Source: Mikania micrantha (Eukaryota; Streptophyta; Magnoliopsida; Asterales; Asteraceae). From it: 64,000 bases of DNA. This document shows, one piece after another, positions 32,289-44,222 of this stretch. The notes below the pieces were generated by a model that was given only the letters and a program-made list of their open reading frames with translations, had not been told where the DNA came from and made no database searches. The DNA is taken from assembly GCA_009363875.1 (NCBI GenBank), contig CM018688.1, positions 63,899,001 to 63,963,000 on the forward strand, in the 5' to 3' direction. The translations under genes were made by a program, and so were the position numbers. Each line of letters opens with the position of its first letter. The stretch's first letter is position 1.

Positions 32289-35200
32289 TCATGTTTTGAC
32301 ATCAAGTTGGATGATTCTGATGAGATCCTCCGGTGTTCTCTTTTTATTTTGAAACAACCTTATGTTTCGCTCCTGCCATATGTAGTACACCGTAGCTCCC
32401 ACCAATAATCTTCTGATAATACTCTCCACCGTAGGGGTATGCTTGAGTTTTGAAAGGTATTGCACACATGTTGGCCATAGCGCATGGACTCTTTCCAGTT
32501 TTGCCACTTTTTTAACTTCATTCTAGAGTTTCCTTGGGTAGTTACATTAGAAAAAAAGGTGGTTATGACTATCCTTTAGAGATTGGCAGAAAGCACATGT
32601 TAAGCTTGTATTGAGATCCCATCTTCTCATCCTGTCTTGTGTTAGAAGCCGCTGTTTTATGGCCAACCAAAGAATGAAGGCATGGCGCGAAATGTTTTGA
32701 CTATACCACACTAGTTTGTGCCATGCATCTTCTGTTTCATTCTCATTGAGGTCTACCATTACTTGTTTCACCTGGAAGTTGGTGCTTTGTCCTTTCTTTG
32801 TTCGCCAATGTACTACATCTTTCATGGTGTTTTGGATAAGCGGTGGGGGAGATCTTGGAGACATGGATATTTCTCTGTCAATTCTGTAGGCCATCTCCAG
32901 CTTCCCTTAGAAACTATCTCTGCCACTTTGGTTTCCAATGTGAGGCCCGCCCGATGTATGTCCCGCTTAGAGACTATGTCACTTAGAGGACTCAAGGCAC
33001 GCCAGCGATCAAACCATACCGATGTGTTTTCCCCATTTCCAATGCTGGAGCTGAAGTGGGCTCGAACGCGCGTTCTGTAGTGTAGGATGTTGCGCCAGCT
33101 CCACGTGGATCCATCGTTAACTTTAACATTCCAGAAATTATCTTGTTGCAGCTTATAGCATTTCATCCATTTTACCCAGATTGAATCTTTTCCAGACACA
33201 ATGTTCCAGATGTGCTTTGTCATAAGAGTTAGGTTTATGTCTTTTAAAGATGTGATACCCAATCCACCTTGATGTTTCGGCTTACAAATTTCAGCCCAGC
33301 TAACTCTGACTTTACCTCTACCTTGATCCATATGTGTCCAAAGGAACTTCCGCATCAACCTTTCAATCTCTTCAATGATATTAGTTGGAAGAGTGAAAAC
33401 AGCTGCCCAGTAGATGTGCATAGAGGAGAGAACCGATTTTATGAGTTGTAATCGCCCAGCAAAGGACAAGAACTTGTTATTCCAGTCCGATATTCTGCTC
33501 TTCACCTTGTTGACTAGGATGCAACAGTCTTTGGAGTAAAGACGTTTGGACAGAAGTGGGACTCCTAGATAGCGGACCTGAAGCGTGCCAACTTTGAATG
33601 GGAGAATTCCTTGTATTTCTTGTTGTTGTGTGGGTCGAACATTACCAAAAAACATGGTTCTTTTTTCCATGTTCGGTTTTAGGCCTGAGATACTGCTGAA
33701 TTCCAGGAGGGATTTTAGCACCACTTGAATGGATTCCTTGTTTGCATGGCAAAACATAAAGAGATCGTCCGCAAAGCAAAGATGGGTGAGTTTCAGTTCC
33801 TCGCATTGCCAATGATAATTAAACTGATCTTGAGCCATGATGTTTCTTTTCATTAGTAAATCCAACACCTCCATGATGAGGATAAACAGGTAGGGCGACA
33901 TTGGGTCTCCTTGTCGGAGGCCACGCTTCCCTTGAAAAAAACCATGCACTTCCCCATTAACATTGATCGTATAGGAGGCTGATTGTAGGCACGTCATTAT
34001 CCATGAGATCGTACAAGGGTAAAAGAGCAAAATGTTGTAGACATTGTGTCATGAAGCTGTGATTCACCGTGTCATATGCCTTCTGAATATCAATTTTTAG
34101 GGCCACCTTTGATTCTCCCCTATTCCGGTGGTAATTTCGGACCAATTCCTGTGTTAAGAGGATGTTGTCACTTATAACTCTTCCTGGCACAAAAGCGCTT
34201 TGGCATTCATTCACAATCTGATCTAGCCCCACTTTGATACGTTCGCAAATGATTTTACTAATTCATTTATATAGAACATTGAAACATGCAATAGGTCTGA
34301 AATCCTTAACTGATTTAGGATTGAGACCTTTGGGAATAAGGGAAATGACAGCCGTATTTACTTGCTTTAGGAGCTGGCCATTTGCAAAGAAGTCACTGAT
34401 GGCTTCCATTATTTCCTCTCCAAGAATGTTCCATGTGGCTTTAAAGAAGGTGGAAGTATAGCCATCTGGACCAGGCGCTTTATCTGCATCTATGCTAAAC
34501 ATAGCTTGCTTGATCTCCTCTTTAGTAATTTCTCCCACCATGTCATCTGCCATTTGAGGGGTGATTTTCTTTTGAAACAAGTTATCTGGGTGTGCGATTC
34601 TCTCTACCTGGGCTTCACTACCTAGAAGATCCGTATAGTACTGGACAAATTTGTCCGCTACCTGATTTTCTCCATGTTGAGCACCAAGCTCGTCCTCCAC
34701 AAAAAGGATATGACTTTTTTTGTTGTCTCTTATTTATCACATTATGAAAATATTTGGAGTTTTGGTCACCTTCTTTGAGCCAGAGAAATTTTGCTCTTTG
34801 TTTTAACAGAAGTTCCTCTTCGATGGTGGCGGCTTTGTATGCCTTCAGGTATGCAACCTCTTCATTTCTTAGGTCCCTGTTGTATCCATACTTATCCACT
34901 TCTTCTTGAATTTTCCGGAGCTCCTCTTTTAAATTTTTGATTTTGTTTTCTGGCTTGCCTAATCTGTTTGCAAATCTTCTCAAACTCCCCTTAAGGTTTT
35001 TAGTTTCTGAGTGACACAATACATGGCATAGCCTTGGACTGGTTTGCTCCATTCTTGTTTCACCATTTCTTGAAATCCAGGTTGTGTTGCCAGGTATTTC
35101 ATGAATTAGACGGCCTTGGAGTCCATTTCGCGCGCAGGTTTGGCACTGTTAACAAGCCAGGGGTATGGTCTGACGTCAAGGGAGGAAGGAAGCTAGTCCT

Positions 35201-35590
35201 TGCATTCATAAAAAGGGAAGCAAAGGCTTGATTGGCCATGATTCTGTCTAACTTCTTCTGCATACTTTCCGGCTTGCCTGGAGCCTTATTCCATGTGTAC
35301 TTGAACCCCGAACCTTGTATGTCTTCCAGACCAGCTCGACTGCATGTTTCTTGCATGTCATCCATAACTTGGGTCCAATCCGAAGGCCCCATCGCTATGG
35401 GATCATAGCTGCGTTGAAATCTCCCATCACTACCCAAGGTTTTATGTTCATACTACTTGCGAATCTCAGAATGTCATCCCACAGTGGCTTTCTTTTGGAT
35501 ATACGAACATGCCCATAAATGAAAGAGCAAAAGTAGTCATTTTGGCTTCCCTTTGGCTTGATGTGACAATGTACAAGTTGATCTATTTGG
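32289..35590 (-). pseudogene. LINE-2 ORF2, distal part: endonuclease end, reverse transcriptase, zinc end
   Basis: Endonuclease sequence continues from across the LTR (VHCHIKPKGSQNDYF..., PWVVMGDFNAAM, SDHTPG). Reverse transcriptase shows KAPGPDGYTSTFFKATW, DFRPIACFNVLYK, KIDIQKAYDTVN, GLRQGDPMSPYLF and the catalytic FADD in LCFADDLFMFCHANKES. A long frame (34030-32822) carries most of the palm-to-C-terminal part, including AEICKPKHQGGLGI. The end has CAFCQSLKDSHNHLFF, the zinc-binding segment. Breaks near 34,230, 34,700, 35,050 and 32,850 disable it. The order and length are normal for plant L1-type ORF2. Confidence 0.9.
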
Positions 35591-36371
35591 TGTATTGTGA
35601 CAATCCGATATTTTCGGGTTAACCCCGTTAACAAAAATTAACGGAAAATGTCGCGAAACGATACGAAAGCTATTTAGAAGGATTTAATTTGGTCAAATAA
35701 GCCCAAACATATTTGAAATAAAGGAAATTGGCTTGTAATTAGTTAAATGGGCCAATTTTGACTATTAGAAGTCAAAATTCGAATTATGGATGCTATTAGA
35801 AATTGAAATTACTTTCAATAATCAACTATAGTTGAATTAAACTATCTTAGATTACTCCATTATGGTTATAAGCATCTAGAACATAAGGATTAATGTGGGA
35901 ATCAAGTAAAAACGAGAACTTGACTTTAAAAAGTCAAAATTCGTGTATGAAAATCAAAGAAAATTTGGAATTCCTCGAAAATTCGAGTTGTAACCGATCA
36001 TTAAACATCCTTAATCATCATATTGATGATTATCATCAATAATTATCAGTTATAGTGTCCAATAAATTAGAATTAAACTCGAATGTTAACCAAAACGTCA
36101 AAACCGTCCTAAGCATCTATCAAATCACACCATTCAATCGAATTGTTCGAAATTGAGCATACAGAAGCACTAATCGGCACTCTTAGAGACTATTCCATTC
36201 AACGATTTGATCTCAGAAGCTTCGGATTGAAGAAAACAATCGAGAGCCGGCCGAACTTCACCTTCTAGACGAACTCTTTCAATTGATCATCAAAACAAGT
36301 AAGTTCTCGTTCTTGGACCTTCTAAAACAGCCGACTAAGAAGATCCCTAACACAATTTCATGTAAGGATTT

Positions 36372-38288
36372 CGAATTGAATGATTTGCGGATCTAGGGTT
36401 CATCTCAAAAACGAGTTTGGGGGTTTTTAATCAAACGAGTTTTAAATTCGAATCAATTATCATCCTTAGTTTCAGAAGGATTCGTTTAAGGAAGTAGCTA
36501 TATCAATTTCATGAATCAATAACTAACTCTATGATTTCAAGTATTAGGGTTCTTCGAATATAAGGAATTGGGGGTTTTAATGTAGACGGATTTTAAGATG
36601 AAATTAAACTACATTAGTAAGTTCAGAGGATGTCGATCAAGCATAACCTCATAATTATTCTTGGTCTTAACAGCGAATTGTTTGATTTTGATTATTAGGG
36701 CTTATGTAAAGAACCCGTTTGGGGGTTTTGATCGAAACGGCTTTAAAAACCCCCAACGAATTGAATGATTTGCGGATCTAGGGTTCATCTCAAAAACGAG
36801 TTTGGGGGTTTTTAATCAAACGAGTTTTAAATTCGAATCAATTATCATCCTTAGTTTCAGAAGGATTCGTTTAAGGAAGTAGCTATATCAATTTCATGAA
36901 TCAATAACTAACTCTATGATTTCAAGTATTAGGGTTCTTCGAATATAAGGAATTGGGGGTTTTAATGTAGACGGATTTTAAGATGAAATTAAACTACATT
37001 AGTAAGTTCAGAGGATGTCGATCAAGCATAACCTCATAATTATTCTTGGTCTTAACAGCGAATTGTTTGATTTTGATTGTTAGGGCTTATGTAAAGAACC
37101 CGTTTGGGGGTTTTGATCGAAACGGCTTTAAAAACCCCCAACGAATTGAATGATTTGCAGATCTAGGGTTCATCTCAAAAACGAGTTTGGGGGTTTTTAA
37201 TCAAACGAGTTTTAAATTCGAATCAATTATCATCCTTAGTTTCAGAAGGATTCGTTTAAGGAAGTAGCTATATCAATTTCATGAATCAATAACTAACTCT
37301 ATGATTTCAAGTATTAGGGTTCTTCGAATATAAGGAATTGGGGGTTTTAATGTAGACGGATTTTAAGATGAAATTAAACTACATTAGTAAGTTCAGAGGA
37401 TGTCGATCAAGCATAACCTCATAATTATTCTTGGTCTTAACAGCGAATTGTTTGATTTTGATTATTAGGGCTTATGTAAAGAACCCGTTTGGGGGTTTTG
37501 ATCGAAACGGCTTTAAAAACCCCCAACGAATTGAATGATTTGCGGATCTAGGGTTCATCTCAAAAACGAGTTTGGGGGTTTTTAATCAAACGAGTTTTAA
37601 ATTCGAATCAATTATCATCCTTAGTTTCAGAAGGATTCGTTTAAGGAAGTAGCTATATCAATTTCATGAATCAATAACTAACTCTATGATTTCAAGTATT
37701 AGGGTTCTTCGAATATAAGGAATTGGGGGTTTTAATGTAGACGGATTTTAAGATGAAATTAAACTACATTAGTAAGTTCAGAGGATGTCGATCAAGCATA
37801 ACCTCATAATTATTCTTGGTCTTAACAGCGAATTGTTTGATTTTGATTATTAGGGCTTATGTAAAGAACCCGTTTGGGGGTTTTGATCGAAACGGCTTTA
37901 AAAACCCCCAACGAATTGAATGATTTGCGGATCTAGGGTTCATCTCAAAAACGAGTTTGGGGGTTTTTAATCAAACGAGTTTTAAATTCGAATCAATTAT
38001 CATCCTTAGTTTCAGAGGGATTCGTTTAAGGAAGTAGCTATATCAATTTCATGAATCAATAACTAACTCTATGATTTCAAGTATTAGGGTTCTTCGAATA
38101 TAAGGAATTGGGGGTTTTAATGTAGACGGATTTTAAGATGAAATTAAACTACATTAGTAAGTTCAGAGGATGTCGATCAAGCATAACCTCATAATTATTC
38201 TTGGTCTTAACAGCGAATTGTTTGATTTTGATTATTAGGGCTTATGTAAAGAACCCGTTTGGGGGTTTTGATCGAAACGGCTTTAAAA
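36372..38288 (+). repeat. Five tandem copies of a 385-bp unit inside a solo LTR
   Basis: Unit starts are at 36372, 36757, 37142, 37527 and 37912, exactly 385 bp apart. The fifth copy ends near 38288. By eye the copies differ at only a few bases (for example TTTGCAG in copy 3, GATTGTTAGG in copy 2 and CAGAGGG in copy 5). Each unit has two GGGGGTTTT-type blocks and ends AAAACCCCCAACGAATTG. No coding frame runs through it. Confidence 0.95.
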
Positions 38289-38784
38289 ATTTGATCAAAT
38301 CATACAGAGTGGTGCGAAACCTTAGGATGGATGATATCCCTCTGTTAATTTCAGCAAACAACAACAAATTGATAGATTTCAGATTCTAGGGTTTGTTAGT
38401 TAAAAAGATTTGGGATTTTCTAATCAATTGTGATTAAAAGTTCGATTAGATCACACAGAGGAGTTCGTTTGGATAGTAGGATGAAAAGCCCCATGGATTC
38501 GAGTTCTGATATATTTGAATTTAGTTCAATGGATTTGAGAAATGGTGTTGTTCGAACCGGATTTGGTTAGGGATTGAATTGAGGTGTTTATCTCGATCAA
38601 TGGATGAATTAAAACCGTCTATAGATGTGATTAGAACCATAGGACAAAAGCCCCATGGATTAGGAATGGATTGGATTCGATATAGGGTTCAATTGGAATC
38701 AATTGGTTCGACTAATACCATATAGGGGAACCGGGTAATCATAGGTTAAATGAATTAATTTCTGAAATCTATTGCAAATGCTGA

Positions 38785-38857
38785 AACATGCTAACTGGTA
38801 AGGAGTGGGTGTGTGGAGTTAGGGGTCACGGGTTCGAACCCGGGCTCTAACTGTTTT
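38785..38857 (+). other. tRNA-like segment with A-box and B-box motifs
   Basis: GCTAACTGGTAAGG at 38790-38803 resembles a pol III A box, and GGTTCGAACCC at 38831-38841 resembles the B box. Their spacing (about 42 bases) is that of a tRNA, and a run of five T follows. The acceptor stem and anticodon arm do not fold convincingly, so it is more likely a tRNA-derived SINE head or relic than a tRNA gene. Confidence 0.4.
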
Positions 38858-40049
38858 TGGATTTTAAACCATTCTTGGTATTTTGATCATAATTTATTCG
38901 TTTTAACTCCGATTCGACTCGTTCGAATTGCGTTATAACCAGAATTCTATTCCGAACATATTTGAATAATAAAATTCATATTTTAACCCGAAAACGAAAT
39001 CGCGTATAATTACGCTTGTTTAAATAAAATCAGAAATGATGATATGATTTTATTAAACGATTCCAAAGTCGCGCATACATACGTATGTACATTTCTAATA
39101 CTCTAACATACGTGTGTTGACACGTATGTGATTTCGAGCACAAAGCGATATCCCGAATAACACTACATTATTGTTTAAACACAGATTTTTCGTAGAGGAT
39201 TTTCTACGCAAGTTCACGAGTGTTTGATCATTCTGCTACAATCAAAGGTGCGTACACGGCCCCTTTCTTATTTTAACTGTTTTGGGAGAGAAAACATGTG
39301 CAACAAACACTTTTAGATACATATCACTTGCATGAGTTAGCTGTTTACATTAAGTGCAAAACATAGCATTACAAGTCCTTACACTCCGAACCGTTTAGTT
39401 TGTCGTAGCGCAAAGCGTGGTAGTTGGAAATAGATCTATTAGGTTTGACAAACGTCACTTGGTAGATGGGATCTATGCAAGTGTTTGACTAGCCAATTCA
39501 CATTACTATTGTTTGTGCTAGACAATAGTGGCAAGGAAAAACATGCGTTAGCATGCAACAGTCAGCTTCGGTGTCGACCACTTATGTAAATAGTATAAAT
39601 GACTAGCTATCATGACTATGCATGTGTGATTATGTTATCTGCAAACATTTTGTTCAAACTGTTGTTTCAAACATTTGTGAATGCTTAAACCTGTGTAATG
39701 CACCAACCTTTGTGTTGACTTGATTTACATGTTTTCTCAGGACGCTAAGGTACACGAACAAGCTAGCATGGACTAGGAGATCGAGTTGCATGCATACTTT
39801 AAATTTCTGTTGATTTGGATTTAAACATTTGGGACATTGCTTTGTAATTTACAGTTTTCAACTGTTATGGTTGTTTATGTTTTAAAAACGCTTCCGCAAC
39901 GTTAGAACTTTGATATTACAGTTTTAGACCAAAGTATGTTTTGAAATTCATATAGAGGTCTTCGTTATGTCTAATGATCTAAGATCCTGGTTTGTCACGT
40001 CCCAAACGGTATGATTCTGTTAGTTGAAAATTGGGGGTGTGACATGTAT

Positions 40050-40313
40050 CACCATAAGGTCCAGTATACGGGGGTCCCATCCAACCAAAATTCGAATCCA
40101 ATTGAGGCAATGCATGGCATTTGATGTCCATTCCCAGTCTTTTCGAAGGTTCTTACAAATGTTATCAATTTTTGACGGAACCACATGGGTTTCCAAGATG
40201 CTATAGATTGAAATTTGTTTCTCTTTTAACATATCTACAAGATCTTTTTGGCGGATTTGGCTGTTCATCCCCCTTATGTTCCACACCAAGGTGTTAAGAT
40301 CCATTACCTTCAT
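40050..40313 (-). pseudogene. LINE-2 ORF2, start of endonuclease
   Basis: The frame from ATG at 40313 (or the next in-frame ATG at 40304) gives LNTLVWNIRGMNSQIRQKDL and YSILETHV, the first APE-endonuclease motifs with the catalytic Asn and Glu. It runs into the solo LTR at 40044 and resumes in frame at 35590. Its ATG overlaps the ORF1 stop codon in an ATGA. Confidence 0.88.
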
Positions 40314-40672
40314 TGGGTCCCAGTGGCTTGTTTCCCAGCCTCCATTCTTATTCCATTATCCTTACAGATGGGTTCGGGGCCTTCATTCGGAGTCTTCATA
40401 GACATAAATCTACTTGTACCATCTGTTTCCGAATCCGCTTCCCTATCAACATGCATATCGTGCGGATGGCCATCCTCATCAGATTCTTCATCTGTTAGAT
40501 AGGATTTGGTGCATTTCCTCGTAGCATTAACTCCATCTGGGAATTCATATACCCTACTCATATCATGGAAGTAGCTAATATAAGAAAGGGTCCATTTCTT
40601 CAACACCTGGGGAGTTGGAACCTTTTTTGCCGTGATGTAATCCAGGGTTGTTCCTTTTTGTTCTGCACTTAG
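40310..40672 (-). pseudogene. LINE-2 ORF1, C-terminal part
   Basis: The frame ends with TGA at 40312-40310. It contains KKWTLSYISYFHDMSRVYEF, a region seen near the end of other ORF1 proteins (compare WVQGEWEYFHYL in LINE-1), then an acidic tail with DEESDEDGHPHD. It is cut at 40673 by the ATGGT duplication of the solo LTR and its upstream part lies at 56519-59219. Confidence 0.75.
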
Positions 40673-41108
40673 ATGGTTGTGACAACTAGTACCTGACCGG
40701 CCGGCAAGTCCGTACGGTATGTGTACTTTCAATAGTGACTATGTGTACAAACATGTTTGTGAACAGTACTTGTATTAACAGAATTCAAAATACAAGAAAC
40801 AGTTGTACGTATTTTTGTGTAAACTTAAATGCCGTAAGTACAACACTTATTTGAAACAATAGTTGTTAGTATTTAGGTGAAAACCTAAGTACAAATAATA
40901 CAACGAAACACGAGAAACAACAGTGTTCAAACAAATAACAAGAACAAGTCGGTTGCGATCTGATGTCCATAGATGACAGGAATTAGATGGCCGACAAACC
41001 GGTGTGAAAACAATGTGATAATAGGATGTTTAGTTGAGTCCGACAGTGAGGAAATACAGTTTAAAACGATATTGCAATGTCGTTTCAGAATAACGAACTG
41101 ACAGTGTG

Positions 41109-41239
41109 TTTGCGTGGGTGACGATTCACACAAACATATATGTGAGTTTAACATTCTGAAATGATGACTGGAAAGTAGAAAACAAAAGTCGGAAAGCAAA
41201 AACCATTGTCGTGTTCGTTCGGGTGACGATTCGAACGAA
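41109..41239. promoter_or_regulatory. Two GTGACGAT-centred inverted repeats (family A copy 2)
   Basis: At 41109-41134 the arms TTTGCGTGG and TCACACAAA surround GTGACGAT (eight of nine pairs, one of them G-T). At 41214-41239 the arms TTCGTTCGG and TCGAACGAA surround the same centre (nine pairs, one G-T). The arms differ from those in the other LTRs yet still pair. Confidence 0.65.
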
Positions 41240-41461
41240 TACGTGCGATGGTGACGCGATTTGACGAAACAAAAACGAAACACGACGCGAACAAAAATAA
41301 ATTAATAAAATAAAATAAATAATGTTTTACAATTTTGAAACTCATCAAAATAATTAAAATAACCATTCTTTTATTTATAATAAATAAAATACGCATTACG
41401 TTTCGGAAACGCAACGAAGACGCAAACCGAGCAACCGAAACGAACCCGAATACCTCGAGGG

Positions 41462-41560
41462 TATATAAACACCAAATGAGGGTGTTTCCTCATTTGTTGA
41501 AAACCCTTTCTCTCTCTACACATCCATTCCCGTTCATCTCTCTCTCACTACAAAAACCAA
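41462..41560 (+). promoter_or_regulatory. LTR promoter: TATATAAA and CT-rich start region
   Basis: TATATAAA at 41462-41469 follows an ACCGAAACGAACCCGAA block shared with the LTR at 10061 and precedes TCTCTCTACACATCC and TCTCTCTCAC. A donor-like AAG-GTATGAG lies downstream at 41684. This is the likely transcription start region of the LTR. Confidence 0.6.
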
Positions 41561-41864
41561 CCTTCAAAGTAGCATATCTTGGTAATTTCTCAACGAAATT
41601 GGGTGATTCTTGGACCTACGGGAAGCTCTCGACCTCCTCTACCTAGAAGTACAAAGGATCGGAGCATTTACCCAGCCAAATCTAAGGTATGAGCAAAAGA
41701 AAAATTGGAAAAATAGGGTTTCTAGTGCCTTGTTTAGCCACACACCTTTAACAGGTTTAAAATCATATCACCCACGTCCTACACATCCGAGACACCATAT
41801 TAGCATAGCACCATCATTGGGGCGACCTGCAACTGAATTGGGCTGGCAAAGATGATGATGAACA

Positions 41865-42440
41865 GTGAGGTTCGTGCAAGACTAAAGAGCCGAAGCTCCT
41901 AGGAGCGGCCGAACCTTCAGGCCGGCATCCTATTTGGCGAACCTATGGGTTCTAGTTGAGTCACGAACCTTGCTGCCACAGGTCTAAAGCCACGAACCCA
42001 AGAAGGGCAGCGAACCCTCACCCTAGACGAACCCTCGCTGCATGCTTTGAGCCGAACCCTCTAGCACCGAACCTGGTGCTGACTAGCTGGGAACAGCCGA
42101 ACCTTGGGATCTCACAAACCTATGCTAATACTTGGCCGAACCCTGCTGGTTCAGATGGCTAAGTCACGAACCTTTGTACCTCCGGCAAACCTATGTCAAC
42201 AACCACTCAGCCGAACCTACTAGTGTTCTCACGAACCCTGTTAACCAGCCACGAACCTGTTAGTAGCAACGAACCCACTTGTCTCCCGAACCCCATGCAT
42301 GGGCTACGAACCATCCTCATGTTGAACAAACCTTCGGCTGAACTTAGACACCGGCGAACCGTGACTGTTGTAGCCGAACCTGCAGTAGGGCGAACCTTAA
42401 GGTTCGTTGTCTCATGGGAGACCGAACCTTCAACTAAATC
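41865..42440 (+). repeat. CGAACC motif array (family A copy 2), densest
   Basis: By eye about 20 or more exact CGAACC copies lie on the plus strand in some 560 bp, plus CAAACC variants, with opposite-strand AGGTTCG copies near both ends (about 41869 and 42400). GGCCCA motifs follow at 42478-42600. Open frames through the array on both strands are products of the repeat. Confidence 0.8.
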
Positions 42441-42983
42441 TCCTAAGGGGGTTTGCGGGATTTGTGTTATAATAACCGGCCCAGCATTTCCAACTTGTTC
42501 GACCCATCCATTTACCTTCGGCCAAGTCTTTTTCATCGGCCCAACTACCCTTAGGGCGGCCCATTCGGTTTAGCCCATCAGTTGGCCCAAGACAATTGAT
42601 CAAGCTCCCATATAATTCGGCATTTCCAGCTGTAACATCACTGTACTTTAGGTTGTCCACACATCCGTATATCCGTACGATTGTACTGTTACGACCTGAG
42701 ACTTTGTAATTATTAATATTGACATACTATTTGATGATTATCACTGTTATTGGTATGCATGTTTATAACATATTATACGCGTAAACCTTGGGAAGTTTAG
42801 TTGTAACTCAACTAAACGGGCCCATAGAGTTTATCGCAGTCATATTATTGGTGATTATATATTATTGGTTTGGGAATGATAATATTAAAGTTAATAAATA
42901 ATGGGAATTAATTACGCGAAGTGAGGTTACGAACATTACTTAAACGCGAATACTAATTCAGAAAGGTTAACTTAATAAATGTA

Positions 42984-43114
42984 TTCGCATGGGTGACGAT
43001 TCACACGAATATAATTATTAAGAATAATATTCTGAAACGATATTCCATAAACAGTAAATCGAATCGAAATACGATACGAGCGTTGGATTCGTAAAGGTGA
43101 CGATCTTTACGAAT
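42984..43114. promoter_or_regulatory. Two GTGACGAT-centred inverted repeats (family C)
   Basis: At 43087-43114 the arms ATTCGTAAAG and CTTTACGAAT pair perfectly over ten positions around GTGACGAT. At 42984-43009 the arms TTCGCATGG and TCACACGAA pair at seven of nine positions around the same centre. Both recur in the 3' LTR at about 52430 and 52530. Confidence 0.7.
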
Positions 43115-43839
43115 ACATACGCGAGTAACGCGTTTCGACGAGATAATTAAATGATAAAGAACGATAGTAAATTAATAGGTAAAAACTTATAACGTTTATT
43201 AGGAATCACAACCTAAAACGAATTTGAATAAATTTATTTAATTAAATAATTGATTTAACGAAAATAATCGGGATCTTTCATTTAAACGATTTATATTGAA
43301 AACTTTTTTATTGAAAACAAGCTTAGACATTTAAATGTCTTACGTTTCAAATGTGTTTAACAAGGAAACCGATCATTTTATAATATTATGACGCGATAAA
43401 AACGAGACTGAACACCCAGGGACAAAACGCGCTATAAGAAAGAATTTTATTTCTTTCTTCTTCATTCTCTCAACACCCTCTCTCTCTCAAGACTTAAATT
43501 TCGCCACCTACACCCACACCCATCTTCTCTCTAGTTTTTCTCCTCCAATCCTTGACGGATTCTCAAGATTTTGGAGCCTAAACGACCGGGGAACTAAGGA
43601 GAACAAGAAAGTACGAGAAAATCGCGAGTTTGACCGACAAATCGAGGTAGATCTACTAGTTTCTTTTCGGTTTTGTTGAAAACGTTATTAGAACATGGCA
43701 ACTCTATACTCAATCGATTTTTAGGTTCTAAATGTGTTAATCGAGTTAGTAGCTAGTCATGGAAGCCTCGACTGAACCCATAACAACATTGGAGAATCGA
43801 AGATGCTGTTGATGAGAGCTGGGTCGCGAAATAGCAAGG

Positions 43840-44222
43840 GCCGAACCTGTGAACGCCTTGGCTGAACCATGTTGCTCAGCCGAACCCTACCTCTCACGAA
43901 CCTTTGTTGGGCGGGAACCCAGGGTGGCCGAACCTTATAGCCACGAACCCACTTGGGACCGAACCCTCCTCAGCAGCCGAACTATAGCACATGCCACGAA
44001 CTATGTTGCTGAGCAGCCGAACCCACGCTGGTCCCGAACCTTTTCCTCTTAGCCGAAGCTTAGTAACGAACCTTGCCCTTGTTGGGAGCCGAACCTAGGT
44101 CACTTGTTCTTCAACCGACCCTTCCATTGAACAGGGCCGAACCCTGATAAGGTGCAGCGAACCCTAGCCTATGAGTTGTTATTCTTTCAGCAGAACCTAT
44201 AGGAGAAAATCAAATAGGTTCG
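43840..44222 (+). repeat. CGAACC motif array (family C LTR)
   Basis: About a dozen exact CGAACC copies, mostly GCCGAACC or CACGAACC, plus decayed variants, end with an opposite-strand AGGTTCGCTGG at about 44217. The same array is in the 3' LTR at about 53270-53660. Confidence 0.78.

Larger units (their letters stand above)
35596..40044 (+). mobile_element. Solo LTR, Tekay-like family E (TSD TGTAT), inserted in LINE-2 ORF2
   Basis: It starts TGTGACAATCCG and ends TTGGGGGTGTGACA. TGTAT flanks both sides (35591-35595 and 40045-40049), and removing the unit with one TGTAT restores the LINE-2 endonuclease frame. Length is 4449 bp, of which about 1.9 kb is a five-copy tandem array (36372-38288). 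It also holds a donor-like CAA-GTAAGTT at 36299, a tRNA-like segment (38785-38857), a donor-like GGTGCGTAC at 39247 and an acceptor-like TTTTCTCAG ending at 39740. No gag or pol is present. Confidence 0.92.

Noticed and set aside
36372..38288. 385-bp repeats as a CRISPR array or centromeric satellite
   Set aside because: The units are contiguous, with no short-repeat/unique-spacer layout, and are bounded within one solo LTR with a clean target duplication. Only five copies.
38785..38857. A functional tRNA gene
   Set aside because: A- and B-box motifs fit, but the acceptor stem and anticodon arm do not fold and the T stem has mismatches.
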